From: CAZFHP01 sp964519365 | Lineage (GTDB): Bacteria > Babelota > Babeliae > Babelales > RVW-14 | Length of the DNA: 40,705 nt | NCBI GenBank assembly: GCA_964519365.1 | Contig: CAZFHP010000008.1 | Coordinates: 1-40,705, forward strand | Direction: 5' to 3' | Shown: positions 17,446 through 25,760 of the stretch, one piece after another | Layout of the letters: every line of letters starts with the position of its first letter | How positions within the stretch are numbered: position 1 is the first letter of the stretch | Position numbers and translations under genes: made by a program | Notes under the pieces: generated by a model | Told to the model about the DNA's origin: nothing | Databases searched by the model: none | What the model saw: only the letters and a program-made list of their open reading frames with translations

Positions 17446-18144
17446 ATGACAACAAATAACGACCCCAAAAAAAACATTCCTACAAATATTAATTCGTACA
17501 TAACGTATTTAGCGCAACAACCAAACGGTTTCGTGTACTCCGAAACACAAGAAAAAGATCAAGCTCGAGAAAAAATACGAATCCTTCAAACCCTCAAAAA
17601 AAAATACCAAAACTGCCACTCGTGTCCTTTGGCAAGTCAAGGACGGCAACAAGTTGTTTTTGGTGTAGGTAACCCTAATGCAAAACTTATGTTCATCGGA
17701 GAAGCTCCTGGACGCGATGAAGATACACAGGGTATCCCGTTTATTGGCCGAGCAGGCAAACTACTAACAAAAATCATTGACGCGATGAAACTTACCCGTC
17801 AAGATGTCTATATCAGCAATGTCGTCAAGTGCCGCCCACCAAATAATCGAACCCCAACAATAGAAGAACGCGAAACCTGCAAACAACTCATCTTATTTAA
17901 AGAAGTAGAAATTATAAAACCAAAAATTATTTGCACGCTGGGTGCACCGGCAACCCAGGGCATTTTGGGAGATGAAGTAAGAATATCCACCGTTCGCGGT
18001 CGTTTTTTTGAATTTAAAACTAATCACACAACAAGTTTAGTAATGCCAACATATCATCCAGCATATTTACTGAGAAATCCATCACAAAAACGTACAGTCT
18101 GGGAAGACATGAAAAAAATTATGGCCAAACTTAAAGAACTCTAA
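17446..18144 (+). CDS. uracil-DNA glycosylase, family 4 (iron-sulfur type)
   Basis: The enzyme removes uracil from DNA to start base excision repair. The 232-residue protein has the four [4Fe-4S] cysteines C57, C60, C129 and C145. Motif A is GEAPGRDED (85-93), followed by the family block GIPFIGRAGKLL. The catalytic-loop motif is YHPAYLLR (H204). GEAPG with E, rather than GLAPG, places it in family 4, not family 5. An N-terminal Asn/Lys-rich tail of about 50 residues precedes the first cysteine. Translation may be controlled by the inverted repeat over its ribosome site. The gene ends where the putative origin region begins. Endonuclease IV (26-27 kb) would act in the same repair pathway. Confidence 0.93.
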   Translation: MTTNNDPKKNIPTNINSYITYLAQQPNGFVYSETQEKDQAREKIRILQTLKKKYQNCHSCPLASQGRQQVVFGVGNPNAKLMFIGEAPGRDEDTQGIPFIGRAGKLLTKIIDAMKLTRQDVYISNVVKCRPPNNRTPTIEERETCKQLILFKEVEIIKPKIICTLGAPATQGILGDEVRISTVRGRFFEFKTNHTTSLVMPTYHPAYLLRNPSQKRTVWEDMKKIMAKLKEL

Positions 18145-18324
18145 AAAGTACTAACCAATACAAAAAGATATCACAAAAGCAAACTCTGTCATTATATGTT
18201 TATGATAAATTTACAGGAATTCCTTCGCGCAAAACATTTACCATTAGGATTTGCAGCGAAGCCTTCCTTGCCAAACAGAAAGAAAAATATACAAATGCAA
18301 ATTTATCACCCCCGATTTACAAAT
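18145..18324. other. non-coding region left of DnaA boxes, with a bulged hairpin
   Basis: No gene is visible. The only structure is an imperfect inverted repeat: CTTCGCGCAAA (18223-18233) against TTTGCAGCGAAG (18250-18261), 11 paired bases with one bulged A and a 16-nt loop. It may be a small RNA element, a terminator remnant of udg without a T-run, or part of the origin region. Confidence 0.4.
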
Positions 18325-18625
18325 AGACTTGTGGATAACTTTGTGGATAACTTGTGGATAACTTGTGGATAACTTTTTTTTCGGCCTCATAATGCCGTAT
18401 GAATAATGCATTTGAAAATCAGGTCTTGGTATCCACCTCTAGGTCAATCATTCAATATGGTTGCAAAAAGTTATCCACAAGTTATCCACAAGTTATCCAC
18501 AATCATTTCAAAAACCATTAGCTCTTCTGGGTGGGCGAATTCAGAGAAAAAAACAAAGTTATCCACAAAAAAGGGGCCAGCCTATTATTATCTTATATAT
18601 ATTTATATATAATTAAGATAAGAAA
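18325..18625. other. oriC: candidate chromosomal replication origin (oriC) with eight DnaA boxes
   Basis: Exact DnaA boxes occur as TGTGGATAA at 18330-18338, 18342-18350, 18353-18361 and 18364-18372. They occur in the opposite orientation, TTATCCACA, at 18471-18479, 18482-18490, 18493-18501 and 18559-18567. Within each array, boxes repeat every 11-12 bp, about one helical turn, and the two arrays face each other across about 100 bp. An AT-only block flanked by TTATCTTA (18588-18595) and TAAGATAA (18614-18621) follows and could be the unwinding element. The G/C strand bias changes sign here. DnaA binding to this consensus is well established; that this is the active origin is inference. Confidence 0.85.
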
Positions 18626-18700
18626 GAGCTCAAAAAAACTATCCTTTGATTTTCTATTCGACAATACCTGGGAAGCATAAGTAAAATAAATTTAATTTCC

Positions 18701-18733
18701 TTGTTTTTAGTTCAAACTTTCGTTAAGATAACG
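18701..18733 (+). promoter_or_regulatory. candidate nusA-infB promoter with overlapping palindrome
   Basis: TTGTTT (18701-18706) and TAAGAT (18724-18729) are 17 nt apart, a good sigma70-like spacing, 58 nt before the nusA start. The -10 lies inside CGTTA-AGA-TAACG (18721-18733), a 5-bp-arm palindrome that could be an operator. By eye only. Confidence 0.4.
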
Positions 18734-18786
18734 ATATTAATTTATTTTTACAGCAGAAACTCTTATTTTTTAAGGATAAATTTGTC

Positions 18787-19908
18787 GTGAATCTTGTTGA
18801 AGTAATTGATACACTTGTAGAAGAGCGTGGATTAGATAGAGAGCTTGTGACTGAAATTGTTTGCGAGGGAATCCATACCGCTTATGCAAAAAAATATCCC
18901 CATGTTAACTTTATCATTTCGTTTAATAAAAAAGCAGGAGCTATTGAGATATTTGCAAAAAAAGAGATTGTCCCGTCGGTTTCCGACGACGACATGCAAA
19001 TTTCCTCAAGAAAAGCAAAGGTTTTAGCTCCCAGAGCGACGGTGGGAGACATTATTGATGTTCCATTTGTCCAAGCTGTTGGGCGGATAGAAATACTTAC
19101 AGCAAAACAGATTATCGCAACCAAAATTCGAGAGCTCGAACAGTTAGCCGTGTATAAAGAATTTAAGGATAAAAAAGGCCTGATTATGAGCGGGGTTGTT
19201 CACAAGCGAGATCGTGGTGGTTGGGCGATAAAAATAGGGGATGTCATGGCTTTGTTGCCCAAAGAGGGGTCTGTTAAAGATGAAGTTTTAAAGGTTGGAC
19301 ATCCTGTTAAAGTTTTACTTAAAGATGTTTTGACGATTGCCCGAGGGGATTATCAGCTTATTTTAGATCGCGTATCTTCTGAGTTTGTGAAAAAGCTTAT
19401 TGAATTAGAAATACCTGAAGTTTTTGAGGGGATGGTTGAAATAAAAAAGATTGTGCGTTCTGCTGGGTATAAAACGAAAATTATAGTCGTTTCAACAAGT
19501 AAAGATGTTGATCCTGTTGGAACATGTGTTGGAGTTGGTGGGGCCCGGATCAGGCCTATTTTGCGGGAGCTAGGAAAAGAAAAGGTTGATTTAATTGGTT
19601 GGGATGATTCGCTGGATCGTTTAGTTAAAAACAGTCTTAAACCTGCAGACATTGATGGGGTTGAGATTGTTGATGGGGATAAAGCAATTATTCAGCTCGC
19701 CCAAGATCAACGTTCTCTTGCTATTGGAAGATTAGGTCAAAATATAGCCTTGGCTTCTCGATTAACGGGTGTTGAAATTCAGTTAGAAGAAGTTTCAGTA
19801 GCCGAAGAGCCTGTTTTTTATGCCGATGACGAAGAAAAAGAAACTGGTACTTTTGATTCCCAGGAGCCTGTGATCGGAGATATTTTTGAAGAAACAAAAA
19901 AAGATTGA
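18787..19908 (+). CDS. nusA: transcription termination/antitermination factor NusA
   Basis: NusA binds RNA polymerase and modulates pausing, termination and antitermination. The 373-residue length is close to the Bacillus-type protein without the extra C-terminal repeats of E. coli NusA. The N-terminal domain (MNLVEVIDTLVEERGLDRE) is followed by an S1 domain (KKGLIMSGVVHKRDRGGWAIKIGDVMALLP). Two KH domains carry the signature SKDVDPVGTCVGVGGARIRPILREL and the block GDKAIIQLAQDQRSLAIGRLGQNIALA. The C-terminus is acidic. The start is GTG with AAGGA upstream. infB follows after 51 nt, the common nusA-infB order; rimP is not present upstream, where the putative origin lies instead. Confidence 0.96.
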   Translation: MNLVEVIDTLVEERGLDRELVTEIVCEGIHTAYAKKYPHVNFIISFNKKAGAIEIFAKKEIVPSVSDDDMQISSRKAKVLAPRATVGDIIDVPFVQAVGRIEILTAKQIIATKIRELEQLAVYKEFKDKKGLIMSGVVHKRDRGGWAIKIGDVMALLPKEGSVKDEVLKVGHPVKVLLKDVLTIARGDYQLILDRVSSEFVKKLIELEIPEVFEGMVEIKKIVRSAGYKTKIIVVSTSKDVDPVGTCVGVGGARIRPILRELGKEKVDLIGWDDSLDRLVKNSLKPADIDGVEIVDGDKAIIQLAQDQRSLAIGRLGQNIALASRLTGVEIQLEEVSVAEEPVFYADDEEKETGTFDSQEPVIGDIFEETKKD

Positions 19909-19959
19909 TGTGTTTTAATTAATTAAGTTGATTGATTTAGAGTATTCAGGTAATAGTGC

Positions 19960-22134
19960 ATGCGTGTTCATGAATTTGCAAAGCAATTAGGAAAATCAAG
20001 TAAAGAAATTTTGGCGGTATTGAAAAGTAACGCTAAGTTTGACATTACAAGCCATATGTCTCTTTTGTCTGCAGATGCAATAGCGTTTGTTTTAGAGTCT
20101 TTAGGGGAGGTTCCTAAGACAAAAACAAAAGAAAAGAAAAAGGCTGATGTAAAAAAAACAGCGAAAGAAGTTGTTGTTTCCAAAAAAGAACCTCAAACGA
20201 AAGAAACTTCCCAAAAAATGCTTACGCCTAAAACGTTATCCAAATCGCCGTCTCAACAATCGGTGTCCGTTTCTAATAAATCAGTAAAATCAGGCCAATC
20301 GATACCGTTGTCAAATATTCCAAAAACAAGCACTAAAAAAAAACCAGCTGTAAAACCTGTTGTTAGGTCCCGGGTATCATCAAAGCGTTTGCCTGTAACT
20401 GAGATTGTGATTGAAGAGGCGTTACCTCTTTTTAAAGCAGCAGATCTTATGGGCAAACAAAGTAGCGAGCTTGTTCTTGTGTTGTTAAAAAAAGGGATTG
20501 CTTGTAATCGAAATAATGTTTTATCTGTAGAAACAATTGAAATGCTTGCCCTGCAATTTGGTATTACCGTTACAGTTGTAGAAAAAGTTCGACCTGAACT
20601 TGAGGGTAAAAAGGTTACTAAGTCTTCGCAGTCAGGGAAGGTTAGAGGACCAATCGTTGTTGTTATGGGCCACGTTGATCATGGCAAGACAACGTTGCTT
20701 GATTACATAAGAAACATGAATGTTGCCGCTCGAGAAAAAGGTGGGATTACTCAACATATTAGCGCGTACGAAGTTGCCAGTCGGCATGGAAAGATTGTTT
20801 TTTTAGACACTCCTGGACATGAAGCTTTTTCTTATTTAAGAAAGCGTGGGGCTAGGATTACTGATATTGCTGTTCTTGTTATTGCGGCAGATGACGGCAT
20901 TATGCCTCAAACAATAGAGGCTATAAAGCACGCCCGAGAGGCCGAGGTTCCTATTATTGTTGCTATTAATAAGGTAGACAAGGTTGAGGTTGCGGCTGTT
21001 GAATCTGTAAAGCGCCAGTTAGCACAGCAGGATTTGATGGTTGAAGATTGGGGAGGGCAAACGATTTGTGTCTCGATTTCTGCCAAAACAGGAAAAGGTG
21101 TTGATGATTTGCTCGAAATGCTTGTTTTACAAGCAGAGATTATGGAGCTTAAGGCTGAACCTGAAAAGTTAGCAAAGGCGTTTGTCTTAGAGTCTCACCT
21201 AGAAAAAGGCTATGGTCCGGTCGCATCGGTTATTTGTACAGAGGGTTCTTTAAAGCAGGGGGATTATTTTACGTGTGGAGCTAGCACAGGGAAAGTTCGT
21301 CTTCTTGTTGATACTTATGGTAAAAAAGTTAAAGAAGTTGGGCCGTCAACGCCGGTTCAAGTTATTGGCTTTAATGATTTTGCTGCAACTGGTGATTGGT
21401 TACAAGTTGTTTCATCAAAAGATTATTTAAAAGTTCGTTCGGGTCGAGGGGCAAGTGCTTTTTCTGGCTACCAGTCGCAGGAATTATCTTTAACTCAAGG
21501 GGGCCTTGAGGGTCAAAAAAATGTTCTTCATGTAATTATCAAGACCGATACTCAAGGGTCTCAAGAGGCGATTATTGGCTCAATAGCAAAACTTAAAAAG
21601 TTAAGCATCGAAGTTGGTTGCCCCATTGTTATTGTTTCAACGGGAATAGGGGATATTACAGAAAACGACATAATGCTTGCATCAAGTACGGGATCTATTC
21701 TTTTTGGATTCCATGTAAAAGTGGAAAAAAATGCACAAACGCTTGCCAAGGCAAAAAGTGTTACCATCAAAATTCATGGAATTATATATAAACTCATCGA
21801 AGAATTAGAAGAGATGCTGCAAAAAAGGCGTAAGATTGAGGTTGTTTGGAAAAAATCAGGGCAAGCGGTTGTTCGTAAAATTTTTCCAGTTAAGGGAGGT
21901 GTTATTGCAGGATGCTATCTTCAAGAAGGTGTTTGCTCGCGCGATAGCAAGGTGAGTTGTGTTCGTGATGGAAATGTTATCGGAGAAGGCAAGATCACAA
22001 GCTTACAGCGAGAACGAAAAGCCGTTAAAGAAATTCATGCTGGGTATGAGTTTGGTTTTTTGACTGATACGTTTCATGATTGGCAAGAAGAGGATATAGT
22101 TCACTGTTTTACGCAGGTTAAAGAGAAATCTTAA
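19960..22134 (+). CDS. infB: translation initiation factor IF-2
   Basis: IF-2 is the GTPase that brings initiator tRNA to the 30S subunit. The product is 724 residues. A first IF2_N domain (MRVHEFAKQLGKSSKEILAV) is followed by a Lys/Ser/Thr-rich linker (about 60-145). A second IF2_N-like domain comes next (FKAADLMGKQSSELVLVLLKKG). The GTPase domain has GHVDHGKTT from residue 237, DTPGHEAF and NKVDK. Domains II-IV follow, ending in KGGVIAGCYLQEGVCSRDSKV and a C-terminal IF2-C2 barrel. The start ATG is at 19960. The gene shares the nusA operon. All G motifs are intact. Confidence 0.97.
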   Translation: MRVHEFAKQLGKSSKEILAVLKSNAKFDITSHMSLLSADAIAFVLESLGEVPKTKTKEKKKADVKKTAKEVVVSKKEPQTKETSQKMLTPKTLSKSPSQQSVSVSNKSVKSGQSIPLSNIPKTSTKKKPAVKPVVRSRVSSKRLPVTEIVIEEALPLFKAADLMGKQSSELVLVLLKKGIACNRNNVLSVETIEMLALQFGITVTVVEKVRPELEGKKVTKSSQSGKVRGPIVVVMGHVDHGKTTLLDYIRNMNVAAREKGGITQHISAYEVASRHGKIVFLDTPGHEAFSYLRKRGARITDIAVLVIAADDGIMPQTIEAIKHAREAEVPIIVAINKVDKVEVAAVESVKRQLAQQDLMVEDWGGQTICVSISAKTGKGVDDLLEMLVLQAEIMELKAEPEKLAKAFVLESHLEKGYGPVASVICTEGSLKQGDYFTCGASTGKVRLLVDTYGKKVKEVGPSTPVQVIGFNDFAATGDWLQVVSSKDYLKVRSGRGASAFSGYQSQELSLTQGGLEGQKNVLHVIIKTDTQGSQEAIIGSIAKLKKLSIEVGCPIVIVSTGIGDITENDIMLASSTGSILFGFHVKVEKNAQTLAKAKSVTIKIHGIIYKLIEELEEMLQKRRKIEVVWKKSGQAVVRKIFPVKGGVIAGCYLQEGVCSRDSKVSCVRDGNVIGEGKITSLQRERKAVKEIHAGYEFGFLTDTFHDWQEEDIVHCFTQVKEKS

Positions 22135-22173
22135 TCAATCACATAATTATATTATTAGGAGCAAGAGCTCATC

Positions 22174-23319
22174 TTGAAAAATTGCATAACGACATGGCTA
22201 GAACAGTTATGGCAAAAATCTGTACAAATCAATAAATTATTTTTTTTTGAAAAAATCATTTTTTATTTTTTGTGTGTTTTAGAAAAAAATTATCAGGCTA
22301 TTTTTTTTTGCGTTAATTTTTTGAAGAAAAAATCAGGAGGTTATCGTGTTAAATATGCTACCGTAATTTCTGTGGGGAATCTTTCGGTTGGGGGAACAGG
22401 CAAATCTGTTTTTGTTCAGTTTTTAGTAAAAGAATTTTGTGTGCAAAATAAAAATAGCGCTATTTTTTTACGTGGGTACAAAAGTAACTTAACTCGTACA
22501 GGTGAAAGTTTTCTTATCTGTGATGGGAAAGAAAAACTTTATGATCCTAAGTTATGTGGTGATGAAGCATATATGTTAGCAGAGCATTTACAAGTTCCCA
22601 TTGTCATAGGTAAAAATAGAGTTGCGTCACACCGTAAACTTAAAGCTTTTTGTCAACGTGAAAATAGTAAAATTGATTATATTTTTCTTGATGATGCGTA
22701 CCAAAATCATAGTCTAAAAAAAGATTTTGAAATACTTTTACTTGATGCTCGTAGGCCGTTTGAAAATGGTCATTGTTTGCCTGCTGGGCGCTTGCGTGAA
22801 AAAGATTATTCTCGGGCAGATATTATTGTATTAACACATGCTGATAGTGTGTCGCAAAAGCGCTTACATGAGGTTAAATCACGGATGCTAATGCCTTTTG
22901 AACAAACAAAAATTTTTGCAGGGAAGCATAAGACATCGGGTATTTTTTTACAAAATTCAGGAGAAGATCAAACGCAATTTTTGCGAAAAAAAAATGTACT
23001 TGTTTTTGCAGGCATAGGATCTATAGATGGTTTTGTACAAAGTGTCAAAGAAACAGGTGTCGTATATGCAACTGTTTTGGAATACAAAGATCATTATAGT
23101 TATACGTTAGAAGATTTTAAAATAATTATGCAAAATGTAAAAAAATACTCGTGCATAGGGGCGATTACAACGGCAAAAGATTGGGTTAAAATTAAGCCGT
23201 TATTATCGCAGCTTGAAAAACATGAGCACATTTCTCTTTATATTTTAAACGTAGAATTTGAATTTTTATCAAACCAGGAGTATAGTTCTTTTATGAGGTT
23301 GATGCACAAGAAGTTTTAG
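22174..23319 (+). CDS. lpxK: tetraacyldisaccharide 4'-kinase
   Basis: LpxK phosphorylates the lipid A disaccharide at the 4' position at the inner membrane. The 381-residue product has an N-terminal hydrophobic region (FFFEKIIFYFLCVL), the Walker A motif SVGNLSVGGTGKS (about 66-78) and the family block IFLDDAYQNHSLKKDFEILLLDA. That block corresponds to the DDGFQH region, with Ala-Tyr and Asn in place of Gly-Phe and His. LPAGRLRE, also conserved, follows. The start is TTG at 22174 with AGGAG upstream. Its presence argues that the organism makes lipid A, consistent with an outer membrane. It lies 39 nt after infB and 23 nt before the next gene, so the run nusA-infB-lpxK-wecA-like may be one operon. 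Confidence 0.9.
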   Translation: MKNCITTWLEQLWQKSVQINKLFFFEKIIFYFLCVLEKNYQAIFFCVNFLKKKSGGYRVKYATVISVGNLSVGGTGKSVFVQFLVKEFCVQNKNSAIFLRGYKSNLTRTGESFLICDGKEKLYDPKLCGDEAYMLAEHLQVPIVIGKNRVASHRKLKAFCQRENSKIDYIFLDDAYQNHSLKKDFEILLLDARRPFENGHCLPAGRLREKDYSRADIIVLTHADSVSQKRLHEVKSRMLMPFEQTKIFAGKHKTSGIFLQNSGEDQTQFLRKKNVLVFAGIGSIDGFVQSVKETGVVYATVLEYKDHYSYTLEDFKIIMQNVKKYSCIGAITTAKDWVKIKPLLSQLEKHEHISLYILNVEFEFLSNQEYSSFMRLMHKKF

Positions 23320-23342
23320 GAGAAGATAGGAGAAGTGGGGTA

Positions 23343-24443
23343 ATGTACGGTCTTATTATTCGACATGTTTTTTCATTTTGTTTTTCAGCATTACTTTCTT
23401 ACTATTTGATTCCATTAATCATAGGATCAGCTAAAAAATTAAATTTTTTAGACAAGCCCGATGGGAGAATTAAAGTTCACGAGGTTCCGATTCCTCACCT
23501 TGGAGGGATTACTATTTATATGGCATTTATTGCGACATTAGCATTATCGTATCCGTTTGAGAATATAATTCTATGGCTTTTATTGGGGATTACTTTTCTG
23601 TTATTTGTTGGGTTTATCGATGATTTAAAAATACTTAAGCCTAAGCAAAAATTATTTGGGCAATTTATTGCTGTCCTGTGTTTTCTAAAAGGCGGCTTTT
23701 CGTTAAAGGCAAATTTTTTATCATCAAGTTTTAATTTATTTATCTCGGGTTTTTGGATGCTCTCTGTTATTAACGCGTTTAATTTGGTTGATGTTATGGA
23801 TGGACTTTCTTCTTTACTCGCGATTATTGCTGCGATTACTTTTTTTATTATCGCGCTTATGTTTAAACAATATGCTATAAGCATATTGTTACTTGCATTT
23901 TTAGGGGCGCTGTGTTCTTTTTTTGTGCACAACAAGCCTCCTGCAAAAATATATTTAGGTGATGCTGGAGCATTGTTTATTGGTGGTTTTTTGTCGGCTG
24001 TGCCCTTATTGTTTTCTTGGAGCCAGCATGCGTTTGACGCATATTATGCACCGATAATTATTTTAGGAGTACCGTTATTAGAAGTTTTTTTTCTTGTGAT
24101 TATTCGTGCGCGCTTAGGCATACCGTTTTATTGGGGCAGCCCCCATCACTTTTCGATTTATTTGCAAAATAAAGGATGGAGCAAGTATGGCGTTCTTTTT
24201 TTTGCGGGGTCTATGTCTGTGTTTTTATCTTTGACTGCTCTTTTGTTTTTGTTAAACGTTTTACCTGTATGGGGGTTGTTCCCAATGGGGATAGGTTTTT
24301 GTTCTCTCTGGTGTTATATCGTTTTTGGGGGTAGCCTTCAGAAACAAGTAAGAAAGAAGTTTTCTTGTGGGGGTTCGTGCGACACGGTTTGTCCTGCTCG
24401 GAGTGTTACTTTCGCTGCGAAAAAGCAGGATAACAGCGAATGA
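23343..24443 (+). CDS. WecA/TagO-like polyprenyl-phosphate sugar-1-phosphate transferase
   Basis: This family moves a phospho-HexNAc onto undecaprenyl phosphate to start O-antigen or wall-polymer synthesis. The 366-residue protein has about ten to eleven hydrophobic segments. Signature loops are present: LDKPDGRIKVHEVPIPHLGG, the Asp pair in VGFIDDLK (D93, D94), NAFNLVDVMDGL (144-155) and IYLGDAGALFIGG (D207). A His-containing loop GSPHHFS (H268, H269) corresponds to the DRxHxHH loop in a shortened form. This separates it from MraY. The hydrophilic C-terminal tail (about 40 residues) contains three cysteines (SCGGSCDTVCPAR), which is unusual. The donor sugar cannot be told from sequence. Confidence 0.88.
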   Translation: MYGLIIRHVFSFCFSALLSYYLIPLIIGSAKKLNFLDKPDGRIKVHEVPIPHLGGITIYMAFIATLALSYPFENIILWLLLGITFLLFVGFIDDLKILKPKQKLFGQFIAVLCFLKGGFSLKANFLSSSFNLFISGFWMLSVINAFNLVDVMDGLSSLLAIIAAITFFIIALMFKQYAISILLLAFLGALCSFFVHNKPPAKIYLGDAGALFIGGFLSAVPLLFSWSQHAFDAYYAPIIILGVPLLEVFFLVIIRARLGIPFYWGSPHHFSIYLQNKGWSKYGVLFFAGSMSVFLSLTALLFLLNVLPVWGLFPMGIGFCSLWCYIVFGGSLQKQVRKKFSCGGSCDTVCPARSVTFAAKKQDNSE

Positions 24444-24571
24444 TATAGTATTCAGATCGAAAATAAATTTTTAGGCTTGAATAATATTTTATTTTGTATA
24501 ACATACTTCATATGTGTTGTTATATTGCTATATTGTGCAAATGGGCTTTATTTACAGAAGGGAAAATATTT

Positions 24572-25438
24572 ATGGCGGATACATCTAGTTTTTACAAAAA
24601 GATTTCTTTTTTTCTTGTTTTTACTGTTTTGTGTGGGTGTGGGCTTTTTGCCAAAGAGTATAACAAGAGTGATGTTGTTGCGACAGTAAATGAAATGATT
24701 TCAAAGAGTAGTGTTCCTACTCCAGCAGACCTTCGAATAAGACTTAATAATGCTAACAGTTCTGATGTTAACTCATTTTCTGAAAAAGAATTGGAAGAGT
24801 TAGTTGGTGCGACTTTGGCTTTTGTTGCTCCTCAAGGTAATTATCATGAAGATGATAAAAGAGTATTGCGTGAAATGCAAAGTTCTTTAGCTGCTCAACT
24901 TAAAGATTATAAAGTAACAGGTGTTTCTTATGCGGTTGATCCAAATTGGGCGTTTTTTGTAGAGACACAAAATCCTGAACTTAATGTTGCGTATAAAGAT
25001 TCTAAGGGCAACGTAAAGACACGAAAATATAAGGCTCAAATAAAAACAGCTGGCCTGAAAATTGAGTTGGCTGTTAAGTTTGATTTAATTCTGTTTGTTG
25101 GAACAGATATGGATTTTTATAATTCAGACAAAGAGATTGTTTTAGGCACAGGTGTTGATAGTAATATTTTAACATCAGTGATGAGGGCGGCTGTTTTTGC
25201 GCGAGAAAATAAAGCGAACTTAGAAGCTTTGCGTAATTGTAACGGTAATTTGAGTTCTATGCAGTGGACTTCTAGCCCGCTATGGAAAAAACCATTTAAT
25301 TGGCTTGGGCTTGGCATTACCTATGTCCCGTTTAAGAACTTATCGGGTGGTATGCTAATTTTCGGTATGCCTGTTGGATGGACGGGTTTTAGTTTCAGCC
25401 TTGTTCGTGGTGGAACGTTAACACCTATTGAGAGCTAA
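24572..25438 (+). CDS. hypothetical exported protein, probable lipoprotein
   Basis: I do not recognise this 288-residue protein. The ATG at 24572 has AAGGG about 10 nt upstream. The N-terminus is a signal sequence ending FFLVFTVLCGCGLFAKE, in which LCGC is an acceptable lipobox, so lipidation is likely. The mature part has an acidic helical region (about 30-110) and then a beta-rich region with GTDMDFYNSDKEIVLGTGV. It ends in a Gly-rich hydrophobic stretch (GGMLIFGMPVGWTGFSFSLVRGG) reminiscent of an outer-membrane or lipid-facing sheet. The frame is open upstream to 24494 without a ribosome site. The function is unknown. Confidence 0.75.
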   Translation: MADTSSFYKKISFFLVFTVLCGCGLFAKEYNKSDVVATVNEMISKSSVPTPADLRIRLNNANSSDVNSFSEKELEELVGATLAFVAPQGNYHEDDKRVLREMQSSLAAQLKDYKVTGVSYAVDPNWAFFVETQNPELNVAYKDSKGNVKTRKYKAQIKTAGLKIELAVKFDLILFVGTDMDFYNSDKEIVLGTGVDSNILTSVMRAAVFARENKANLEALRNCNGNLSSMQWTSSPLWKKPFNWLGLGITYVPFKNLSGGMLIFGMPVGWTGFSFSLVRGGTLTPIES

Positions 25439-25760
25439 AAAATAAAAACGTATTTTTGGGCTATAGTAAATAAGCCCTTGAATTGAATATTTTTTAAGGT
25501 ACATTTATGATCCCCTCTTTAGAGGGGATCATTGCGTATAGTCTTGTTTCTATCGTTTTTATGGTTGATAGTGTTATGCAAAGTCTCTTTTTCTTCTAAA
25601 GAAAAGAAATTTAAACGTAAATCGAAGAGTATAGAGTCAAAAGTATAAAAACGCTTGAAAAAAAATTTTTTTTAAAGTATTTTGTAATCCCCTCTACGAA
25701 GGGGGTTGTTTGTTCGTGTTATGTTTGTAAGATATTTTTGCATGAAGGGAAATAAGCATT
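25439..25760. other. non-coding region with two stem-loops sharing ATCCCCTCT
   Basis: This 322-bp gap holds two hairpins. The first is a perfect 12-bp-arm palindrome ATGATCCCCTCT-TT-AGAGGGGATCAT (25507-25532). The second, AATCCCCT (25686-25693) against AGGGGGTT (25700-25707) with one G-T pair, is followed by T-rich sequence and could be a weak terminator. Both contain ATCCCCTCT. A weaker GGGCT/AGCCC pair lies at about 25458-25476. Confidence 0.45.
25507..25599 (+). CDS. possible 30-codon small membrane peptide
   Basis: An ATG at 25507 with AAGG about 8 nt upstream opens a 30-residue frame, starting MIPSLEGIIAYSLVSIVFMV and ending in Phe residues before TAA. It is hydrophobic enough for one membrane helix. 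Its first codons form the 12-bp palindrome, so a start buried in a hairpin, a leader peptide or a toxin-like peptide are all possible. It may equally be chance; the length alone is no evidence. Confidence 0.25.
   Translation: MIPSLEGIIAYSLVSIVFMVDSVMQSLFFF

Noticed and set aside
24477..24689. Alternative frames over the start of the lipoprotein gene
   Set aside because: They lack a ribosome site at their start and overlap the better-supported signal-peptide frame from 24572.
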